Below are positions 44,934 to 51,013 of a stretch of 64,000 nucleotides of DNA, one piece after another. This DNA is from Candidatus Protoclostridium gallicola (GTDB lineage Bacteria > Bacillota > Clostridia > Christensenellales > Pumilibacteraceae): assembly GCA_904387375.1 (NCBI GenBank), contig CAJFLE010000008.1, forward strand, positions 124,001 through 188,000, written 5' to 3'. A model generated the notes under the pieces. The model had not been told where the DNA came from. It searched no databases and saw only the letters and a list, made by a program, of their open reading frames with translations. Position 1 is the first letter of the stretch, and each line of letters opens with the position of its first letter. The translations under genes and the position numbers were made by a program.

Positions 44934-44935
44934 AG

Positions 44936-45181
44936 TCAGTATTTTCCGTCGCACCCGTCCGGGCAGCGCCCGCCGCGGATGCGGTAAATGAGATAGTCCA
45001 GACAGCGCAGTTTATCCCGCGCGCAGTGCAGCTCTCCGAGCAGTCCCTTCCTGTATTCTTCGAGCAGTCGGAGCTGCGCGGCGGTGTCGCCCGCCTCGCC
45101 CAGCGCCCCGAAGCGGGACACCAGCTCCTCACCGCACCCCGCGTCGCACAGATTGCATATTACAGTTTCGTCCGCTTTCAT
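44936..45181 (-). CDS. Small Cys-rich protein of unknown function
   Basis: 81 aa with CNLCDAGCG near the start and CPDGCDGKY at the end, and a helical middle (RLLEEYRKGLLGELHCARDK). Paired cysteines suggest metal binding or redox activity, but I do not recognise the family. GGAGG precedes ATG 45181, and the stop lies two bases before the DUF3737 start. It is divergent from the LysR gene, so it is a probable target of that regulator. Confidence 0.75.
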   Translation of the reverse strand: MKADETVICNLCDAGCGEELVSRFGALGEAGDTAAQLRLLEEYRKGLLGELHCARDKLRCLDYLIYRIRGGRCPDGCDGKY

Positions 45182-45257
45182 ATCCGGCCTCCGTTACCGT
45201 TATTATATAGCCGCGCCGCGGTTATGTCAAATACCTATATAGAATATCTACGCATAG

Positions 45258-45287
45258 TTGACGGCTATATGTGTTTCGTGATATAAT
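45258..45287 (+). promoter_or_regulatory. LysR gene promoter
   Basis: TTGACG (45258-45263), 18-bp spacer, TATAAT (45282-45287), 18 bp before the LysR ATG. The 124-bp divergent region around it would hold the LysR binding site. Confidence 0.7.
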
Positions 45288-45305
45288 ATATGCGGAGGAA
45301 AGAAC

Positions 45306-46202
45306 ATGGAGCTGAGAGAACTGAGATACTTCCTTGCCGTCGCGCAGGAGCAGAGCATCACCAAAGCCGCGGAATACCTGTACATAGCGCAGCCCAGCCT
45401 GTCCAAGCAGATGCAGAACCTGGAAAAGGAAATAGGCCGCCCGCTGTTCGTGCGGGGCAGCCGTAAAATAACGCTGACGGAAACGGGCATGCTGCTGAAA
45501 AAGCGCGCCGAGGAAATGATGGATCTGTACGAAAAAACGGAAGCGGAGATCTCCGCGCCGGAAGGCGACATCTGCGGCGACGTACATATAGGCAGCGGAG
45601 AAAGCTATGCCGTGCGCACCGTCGCCAAAGCGGCGAAAGAGGTCATGCTCGAGCACCCGCGCATCAAGTTCGATTTTTTCAGCGGCGACGCCAACGACGT
45701 CACCGAAAAGCTGGACAAAGGACTCCTGGATTTCGGCATACTCGTGGACTACGCCGATCTGTCAGAATATAATTCCATGCGGCTGCCGCTCGCGGACAGC
45801 TGGGGCGTGCTCATGAGAAAGGACAGCCCGCTTGCGGAAAAGGACACCGTCGCGCCCGAGGACTTAAGCGGGCAGCCGCTGATATGCTCGCAGCAGTCCA
45901 TGGAAAAGCACGGCGTGATCAAGCAGTGGTTCGGAGAGATTTCCGACCTGAACGTCAGGGCGAAAGTCAATCTCGTATACAACGCGTCGGTGCTCGTACG
46001 CGAAGACGTGGGCTATGCGGTCACGCTGGCGCGGCTCGTCAACACCACGGGCGACAGCGACCTTTGCTTCCGCCCCATCTCGCCCGCCATCGAAACGCAT
46101 CTCGACATCGTATGGAAAAAATACGCGGTGTTTTCCAAGCCGTCCGAATGTTTCTTGAACAAACTGCGCGAAATTCTGCGCTCCGAAGCTCCCGCGTCGT
46201 AA
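45306..46202 (+). CDS. LysR-family transcriptional regulator
   Basis: 298 aa, standard length. The N-terminal winged helix (MELRELRYFLAVAQEQSITK, YIAQPSLSKQMQNLEKEIG) is followed by a periplasmic-binding-like effector domain (HIGSGESYAVRTVAKAA, LDFGILVDYADLSEY). It probably senses a small molecule and controls the divergent Cys-rich/DUF3737 operon, the usual arrangement for this family. GGAGG precedes ATG 45306. The effector cannot be inferred. Confidence 0.93.
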   Translation: MELRELRYFLAVAQEQSITKAAEYLYIAQPSLSKQMQNLEKEIGRPLFVRGSRKITLTETGMLLKKRAEEMMDLYEKTEAEISAPEGDICGDVHIGSGESYAVRTVAKAAKEVMLEHPRIKFDFFSGDANDVTEKLDKGLLDFGILVDYADLSEYNSMRLPLADSWGVLMRKDSPLAEKDTVAPEDLSGQPLICSQQSMEKHGVIKQWFGEISDLNVRAKVNLVYNASVLVREDVGYAVTLARLVNTTGDSDLCFRPISPAIETHLDIVWKKYAVFSKPSECFLNKLREILRSEAPAS

Positions 46203-46207
46203 GATAT

Positions 46208-46237
46208 TGACATTTTTACCGATTACGGTATATAATA
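46208..46237 (+). promoter_or_regulatory. Promoter of the AmaP-like gene
   Basis: TTGACA (46208-46213), 18-bp spacer, TATAAT (46232-46237): a consensus-quality promoter directly after the LysR stop. Confidence 0.8.
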
Positions 46238-46306
46238 AACGTACGGTCTGACGCACGCGGTATAAAATCCGCGATTGCGGAAAATATCCTTTCGGAGGTT
46301 ATTATC

Positions 46307-47119
46307 ATGAAAAAGTATCTGTCCAAAATAACCGCGATAATAAGCGGCATATTCGGGCTCACGTTCATAATCCTGCTCATCTGCACGGCGTTCGGCGGAC
46401 TGAGCGCGGAGGATTTCGACAACGGGCTCGTCAAGGCGCTGCTGTTCGTGTTCGGCGGCTGCTATCTGCTCGTGACCGCGGCGGCGATCGCGCTGCAGTT
46501 CGGCGACCGCGTCACGGTGCGCGAGGTGCAGGTCGCCCAGGGCGACGGAGGCAACATCAAGGTCACGCCCGCCGTGGTGCGCTCGCTCATCAAAAAGAAC
46601 ATAAGCGTGCTCGACGGCATAAAGTTCCGCCGTCTGCACCTCTTCCTCACCGAGTTCGGAGTGCAGATCACCGTCGTGGTCGCATACTCCGACGGCCGGC
46701 GCGTGGAAGAGACGGGCGCTTTCCTGCAAAAGCTCATCACCGACGTATGCGAGCGCGAGCTTGACCTGTCCTTCCATAAGATAAACATCAGGGTCGTCGG
46801 CTTCAAGTCGGTGTATATCCCCGACGTCGCTGCGCTCGAAGCGGAAACGCAGTCCGCTCTCGGCAAGCAGCCCGTCATACGCGACGACAACGTCGATCCC
46901 GTGTACGTGAACGCGGACGCAGAAGCGCAGGCGGAAGAGCCGGCACAGACCGCGGAGCCCGATAATCCCGCGGCGGAAGCGGAAAACGCCGCGCCGATCG
47001 CTGCGGACGAGGACGCCCCTTCGGCCGAGACGCATGAGCCGGAAGAAGAGACGGCCGAAAAAGAGGAAATCGCAGCCGCCGAAAGCAAAGGCGACGATAC
47101 CGACGGCGAAAACGCCTGA
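46307..47119 (+). CDS. AmaP-like membrane protein with acidic Ala/Glu-rich tail
   Basis: 270 aa. Two N-terminal membrane helices (IISGIFGLTFIILLICTAF and ALLFVFGGCYLLVTAAAIAL) precede a domain of about 110 residues (GNIKVTPAVVRSLIKK to HKINIRVVG) that looks like the Asp23/AmaP fold, which links alkaline-shock proteins to the membrane in Bacillota. The last 75 residues are low-complexity Ala/Glu/Pro, predicted disordered in the cytoplasm. No asp23-like gene is adjacent, so the partner is unknown. It has its own promoter, a GGAGG site and a terminator, so it is a single-gene unit. Confidence 0.7.
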   Translation: MKKYLSKITAIISGIFGLTFIILLICTAFGGLSAEDFDNGLVKALLFVFGGCYLLVTAAAIALQFGDRVTVREVQVAQGDGGNIKVTPAVVRSLIKKNISVLDGIKFRRLHLFLTEFGVQITVVVAYSDGRRVEETGAFLQKLITDVCERELDLSFHKINIRVVGFKSVYIPDVAALEAETQSALGKQPVIRDDNVDPVYVNADAEAQAEEPAQTAEPDNPAAEAENAAPIAADEDAPSAETHEPEEETAEKEEIAAAESKGDDTDGENA

Positions 47120-47133
47120 ACATAAGTCATGCG

Positions 47134-47162
47134 AAAAATCCGGAGCAGTGCTCCGGATTTTT
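47134..47162. terminator. Bidirectional terminator
   Basis: A perfect 13-bp stem (aaaaatccggagc with gctccggattttt) and a 3-nt loop between convergent genes. A- and T-runs on both sides allow termination in both directions. Confidence 0.85.
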
Positions 47163-48491
47163 TCATTTCGGCGGAATCGGAATCATTATATCGACGGAAA
47201 AGACGTTGTCCGCCCACGACATGCGCATTTCCCCGCCGTACCTTTCCACGAGATACCTGATACTGCGCACGCCGAAGCCGTGATACTGCTTGTTCTGCTT
47301 TCTCGTCAGCGGCAGGCCGTCGTCGAACTCCGGCGGCCTGGAACAATAATTGTGGATATGTATGACAAGCATCTGCCTTTCCCTGCGCACGTTGAGGCTG
47401 ATGATGCGCTTGTCCTCGTCCTCGGCGACTACCGCCTCGACGGCGTTGTCTATGAGATTGCCGAACAGCGACGAAATGTCCGCGGGCTTCATGCAGCCGA
47501 GCGCGTCGCCGTCGACTATGTACGTGAACGAAACGGACTTGCCCGTTATCGTCGGATACACGTTCATTATGATGAGGTCGAAGACCTCGTTGCCCGTTTT
47601 GACGAGCGAATCGTATATCGTGAACGAATCGTACAAACTCTTTATGATCTCCTTCTTGTCCTCCGAGTCGCTGTTTTCCAGCCTGCCCAGCTGGTATTTC
47701 AGGTCGTGGCACTTGATATTGATCATATCGACGGTGCTCTTGCTGAGCTCGTTCTTTCTGGCCTCCATCTTCAGCATCTGTTCGAGCGCGAGGTTATCCT
47801 CTTTAAGCTTGTTCTCCTTGAAATAGCCCATTTGCAGCCACAGGCACAGCGTGCAGCCGAACAGCGCGTATACCGAGCAGATTATGCTTGTCGTGAAAGA
47901 ATTCACGGGCGCGCCCATGCCGTAAGACTTCATGATATTGAGCACCATGCAGATGATGAGATTTATGGCGGACACGATCAGAACGCGCTTATCCGAATAG
48001 ACCATGCGGTTTTTTGCCAGCACCGGGCGCACGACAAGCAAAAAGATAAGAAAGATAAGAAAAAGCTTCAAGGCGATGTTGACGGCGAAAAGCCTCACCA
48101 TATAATCCAGCTGTATTCCCACTGCCGACAGAATGAACATGGGCACTGTCACGAAAATATTCGCGATATGCTCGACGGAATATCCCGCGATACACAGAAA
48201 GACGGCGTCGCGCAGCCCTATGCGCCAGCACAGCATGACCAGCGGCACGGACACGAAGAACATGACGGCGAAATATCCTATCTGAAAAAAGTAACGCATC
48301 AGATCGGAAAGGTAATTGTCTATAAACGCGGCGAAAAATCCGAAGCCGAATCCCGCCGCGGGATAGACGACGACGTACACGAGCAGGCGCAGCGGGAAAT
48401 ATCGTCTGCGCGGCCGGGTATACAGGAAAATCGTTTCGCTGGCAATCAGCGCGAGCAGATAAGTAAGCGAAGAAATCGGAATGGAAGGCAT
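47163..48491 (-). CDS. Sensor histidine kinase, GHKL (AgrC-like) family
   Basis: 442 aa from ATG 48491, which overlaps the regulator stop (TGATG) and has GGAGG six bases upstream; the ORF-track GTG at 48494 is too close to the RBS. About six or seven membrane helices cover residues 1-220; the H-box INIKCHDLKYQL is near 261, the N-box GNLIDNAVEAV near 345 and the G-box YHGFGVRSIRYLVERY near 400. It pairs with the LytTR regulator encoded just upstream. Its module contains the GH3 at 51.0 kb, the 50.1-kb lipoprotein and a membrane protein. Confidence 0.88.
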   Translation of the reverse strand: MPSIPISSLTYLLALIASETIFLYTRPRRRYFPLRLLVYVVVYPAAGFGFGFFAAFIDNYLSDLMRYFFQIGYFAVMFFVSVPLVMLCWRIGLRDAVFLCIAGYSVEHIANIFVTVPMFILSAVGIQLDYMVRLFAVNIALKLFLIFLIFLLVVRPVLAKNRMVYSDKRVLIVSAINLIICMVLNIMKSYGMGAPVNSFTTSIICSVYALFGCTLCLWLQMGYFKENKLKEDNLALEQMLKMEARKNELSKSTVDMINIKCHDLKYQLGRLENSDSEDKKEIIKSLYDSFTIYDSLVKTGNEVFDLIIMNVYPTITGKSVSFTYIVDGDALGCMKPADISSLFGNLIDNAVEAVVAEDEDKRIISLNVRRERQMLVIHIHNYCSRPPEFDDGLPLTRKQNKQYHGFGVRSIRYLVERYGGEMRMSWADNVFSVDIMIPIPPK

Positions 48492-49204
48492 CACGCGCCT
48501 CCTTTTCCGATCCAGTTCATGAGGTCGTTCATAAACTCCTTGCGTCTCGGCCGCGCGAGCGGCAGCTCGTCGCCGCCCACGAACACCGACGTCTGCGTCG
48601 TTCTGTCCACATACCGCAGGTTCACCAGACAGCCGTTGATGCAGCGGGAAAAACTACCACCCCCCCCCAGTTCAGCCTCGACTTCGTGCAGAGAACCCCT
48701 GGCTCGGTATTCGCCGCGGGCGGTATGATATATCAGATAGTTGGAATTTTTCTCGATATAATATATATCCGTTTCGGCAAGGCGCACCGTTTCGGTGGAC
48801 GACACGTTTATCATGACCTGCCTGACGGTTCTGCCCGGCCGCACGAAAGCGCGTTTCAGGCAGTCCGCCACGCGGAAATACGAAATGGGCTTGATTACGT
48901 AATCGAGCGCCGCCACCTCGTAGCCGCGCAACGCGTACTGCACCATGTTGGTGACGAAAATTATGCATACGTACGGGTCGACGTCGCGCAGCTTATGCGC
49001 AACCTCGATGCCGCTGAGTATGGGCATTTCAATGTCCAGAAATACGACGTCCGCCTCCGGACGGTAATTGCTCAGAAAATCTATGCCGTCCTTGTACAAA
49101 CGGACGGAAATACTCTCCTTACGCTCCTCCACGAAACGCTCCACGCATTTTTTCAGCCTTTCGGCGTCCGCGGCGGAGTCCTCCACTATGCACACCTGTC
49201 TCAT
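48491..49204 (-). CDS. LytTR-family response regulator carrying a G9 tract
   Basis: 237 aa from ATG 49204 (MRQVCIVEDS, AAAGGAG upstream); the ORF-track start at 49258 overlaps the promoter. Receiver phospho-acceptor in VVFLDIEMPILSGIE near residue 57. The LytTR domain includes IYYIEKNSNYLIYHT and FSRCINGCLVNLRYV. Between them the coding strand has nine consecutive G (48660-48668), read as Gly residues in AELGGGGSFSR. The paralogues have shorter, non-repetitive links here (SEFGFLRC, LLGRGFSRC). Slippage would shift the frame before the last 55 or so residues and remove DNA binding. The frame is intact in this copy. Confidence 0.88.
   Translation of the reverse strand: MRQVCIVEDSAADAERLKKCVERFVEERKESISVRLYKDGIDFLSNYRPEADVVFLDIEMPILSGIEVAHKLRDVDPYVCIIFVTNMVQYALRGYEVAALDYVIKPISYFRVADCLKRAFVRPGRTVRQVMINVSSTETVRLAETDIYYIEKNSNYLIYHTARGEYRARGSLHEVEAELGGGGSFSRCINGCLVNLRYVDRTTQTSVFVGGDELPLARPRRKEFMNDLMNWIGKGGA
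48660..48668 (-). repeat. Homopolymeric G9 tract within the response regulator gene
   Basis: Nine G on the coding strand (nine C on the plus strand). Tracts of this length are prone to slipped-strand length changes and form contingency loci in other bacteria. Confidence 0.7.
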
Positions 49205-49229
49205 AATCCCCATCTCCTTTGTTTTGATT

Positions 49230-49267
49230 ATTATATCACCGTTTCCCGTCCGGGTCAATCCCCCCCC
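49230..49267 (-). promoter_or_regulatory. Promoter of regulator C with an upstream G8 tract
   Basis: On the minus strand TTGACC (49253-49258), 17-bp spacer, TATAAT (49230-49235). Eight G (49260-49267) lie two bases upstream of the -35. The promoter is near-consensus, unlike the activator-type promoters of modules A and B. Length change in the G tract could shift any upstream binding site. Confidence 0.8.
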
Positions 49268-49292
49268 GAAATATCGGCAGAAACGGCAAAAA

Positions 49293-49314
49293 GGGCGCCG
49301 CCGATACGGCGCCC
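49293..49314 (-). terminator. Terminator after the module C membrane protein
   Basis: On the minus strand gggcgccg and cggcgccc form an 8-bp stem with a 6-nt loop, followed by TTTTT. It ends the GH3-lipoprotein-membrane protein transcript before the regulator promoter. Confidence 0.85.
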
Positions 49315-49322
49315 CGCATGCC

Positions 49323-49988
49323 TTATGCCTGTTTCTTTTCTCTCAGTATACGCACGAACAACACCGTGTTCAGTGCGCACAGCGCCGCCGAAAATATCAT
49401 TTCGACGAGCAGTTTGATTCCGCCGTATGCCATGAAGTCATAGGTGCGGAAGCCGTACGGCTCCACGTGCGACAGCATGGAGAACACTATGATCGCGAAC
49501 CAGATCACCGTTATGAGTTCCACGGCCGCGACCGACACGGACAGATATTTCGCTATCGTGCGCGTTATATTCTTTTTAAGCGCCAGGTCGACAATATACG
49601 CCGCTATCATGAGCAGAGGGGTCACGAACAGAAATACGGTCAGTATCATGGTTATGACGCCCAGTCCGTCCGCCGCCGCGCTCGCTTCGGTGACGCCCAT
49701 GACGACGCGCCACTGCGCCGAGAACAGCTGCGCCGGAATAAAACCGGTGCTCAGATGCGACAGCGTATAGTCGAGACCGAAGAAGAAGCTGACTTTCGAC
49801 GTTCCGTCGCTCGCTCCGGACACGCCGACCCTGCCGTATCTCATGAAATGCTCCGCCCCGTTGCCGAGAGAATCCCAGATGATCAGCGGGAAGAACAGCG
49901 CGAACAGCAGGAGTACGCCGGAAACCGAAATAAGTGCGATTTTCAGTCTTTTGTTCACTTTTTCGGGGTTCTTGTTTTTTTCTTTCAT
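49323..49988 (-). CDS. Four-helix membrane protein of unknown function
   Basis: 221 aa. A basic N-terminus (MKEKNKNPEKVNKRLK) is followed by four membrane helices (ALISVSGVLLLFALFFPLI, VITMILTVFLFVTPLLMIAAYI, VAAVELITVIWFAIIVFSML, MIFSAALCALNTVLFVRIL). About 70 residues between the first and second helices would lie outside the cell. No family recognised. It is the last gene of the module C operon; TTAGGAG precedes its ATG just past a long palindrome. Its position parallels the small membrane protein of module A. Confidence 0.75.
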   Translation of the reverse strand: MKEKNKNPEKVNKRLKIALISVSGVLLLFALFFPLIIWDSLGNGAEHFMRYGRVGVSGASDGTSKVSFFFGLDYTLSHLSTGFIPAQLFSAQWRVVMGVTEASAAADGLGVITMILTVFLFVTPLLMIAAYIVDLALKKNITRTIAKYLSVSVAAVELITVIWFAIIVFSMLSHVEPYGFRTYDFMAYGGIKLLVEMIFSAALCALNTVLFVRILREKKQA

Positions 49989-50000
49989 ACAGACTCCTAA

Positions 50001-50053
50001 GCAACCGACGGCGGTACCGCGCGCATGCGCGCGGTACCGGACGTCACGGTTGC
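50001..50053 (-). promoter_or_regulatory. Long intercistronic palindrome
   Basis: A perfect 28-bp inner palindrome (50012-50039, arms reading cggtaccgcgcgca) is enclosed by an outer stem (gcaaccg with cggttgc). No T-run follows on the minus strand. The stem lies 13 bp before the membrane protein start and would separate its translation or mRNA stability from that of the lipoprotein gene. Confidence 0.6.
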
Positions 50054-50060
50054 GTTTGTT

Positions 50061-50999
50061 TTATTCCTCTGCCGTCCATTGAGCCTTGACGGTCAGATCC
50101 CATGAAACCATCGTGTACTTGTCGCCGGCGTTTGCGGAAACGTTTTCGGAGGCGGCGATCTGCCAGCCGCCGAACACATATCCTTCGCGCGTGAATGTAC
50201 ATGCGGGCATCGTAACTTCCTCGCCCGATTTCGCGCTTATCGGAGCCTGCTCTCCATCTCCGCCGTTGGCATCGAACGTCAAAGTGAATTCGGGTTCGGC
50301 GGGCAGTGTTATCGAGGTACCGAACTCGTCGTTATACGCCTTGATAAGCTCGTATCTCGAAATATGGTTGCGGTGATATTTCAGGCTGCCGCCGCGGTCG
50401 GACTGATGCGAGAACGTCCAAGAGAAGCATCTCTCGTCGCTCGTATCGATTTCCACCGCCTCGTTCAGCGTTCTGCCGTCCTGGGTGACGAGCGTCATCT
50501 TGAGCGCGCCGCCGCTGTCCAGATCCCATGTGCCGGCAAGCGAGGAGTACATCGCTTTGCCCGTCGCTTCCGCCTCCCATGTCTTGTCGGCATAGAAGTG
50601 CGTGAACGCGGGGGTGGGACCGAGGTCGCCTTTGCCGGGCATGAAGAAGTTACCGGCGTTCTCGCAGTAACTCACCGCAAGCTCGACGCCCTGGAACACC
50701 GCGGTGAGCGTTATATCCGAGTTGCCCATTACGACCGTTTCGCCGTTCTCGTAGAAGTTGCCTTCCGAATCGTTCCAGCCGATCTGCACGCAGTGAGGCA
50801 TCGACGCGTCCGTCATCGCAGGGACGGTAAATTCCGCATACTGTTCGTATGAAGCGGTTTCGGGCAGCGTGCCCGTCGCGCCGTCGGGAAGCAGATAGGT
50901 CACTTTATATCCGCCGCCGCAGCCCGCAAAGACCGCAACGGACGCCGCCATCAGCGCTGCGACCGCAACGCATATCAAGAATGTTCTGATTTTTTTCAT
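50061..50999 (-). CDS. Lipoprotein with InlB-type repeats
   Basis: 312 aa. The signal peptide ends at AGC, a lipobox-like site with Phe at -3 (FAGC). An N-terminal repeat-like part (VTYLLPDGATGTLPETASYE, IGWNDSEGNFYENG) is followed by a unique central domain (about 105-235, WEAEATGKAMYSSLAGTWDL, perhaps a lipocalin-like sandwich) and a C-terminal Flg_new repeat (FTREGYVFGGWQIA). It lies 14 bp after the GH3 stop, so the two are co-transcribed. GGAGGAGAGG precedes ATG 50999. The ligand is unknown. Confidence 0.82.
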   Translation of the reverse strand: MKKIRTFLICVAVAALMAASVAVFAGCGGGYKVTYLLPDGATGTLPETASYEQYAEFTVPAMTDASMPHCVQIGWNDSEGNFYENGETVVMGNSDITLTAVFQGVELAVSYCENAGNFFMPGKGDLGPTPAFTHFYADKTWEAEATGKAMYSSLAGTWDLDSGGALKMTLVTQDGRTLNEAVEIDTSDERCFSWTFSHQSDRGGSLKYHRNHISRYELIKAYNDEFGTSITLPAEPEFTLTFDANGGDGEQAPISAKSGEEVTMPACTFTREGYVFGGWQIAASENVSANAGDKYTMVSWDLTVKAQWTAEE

Positions 51000-51013
51000 T
51001 TTCCTCTCCTCCG

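Noticed and set aside
46462-47712. 416-aa minus-strand ORF across the AmaP-like gene and the kinase C-terminus
   Set aside because: It runs through a strong bidirectional terminator and two well-supported genes and shows no domain.
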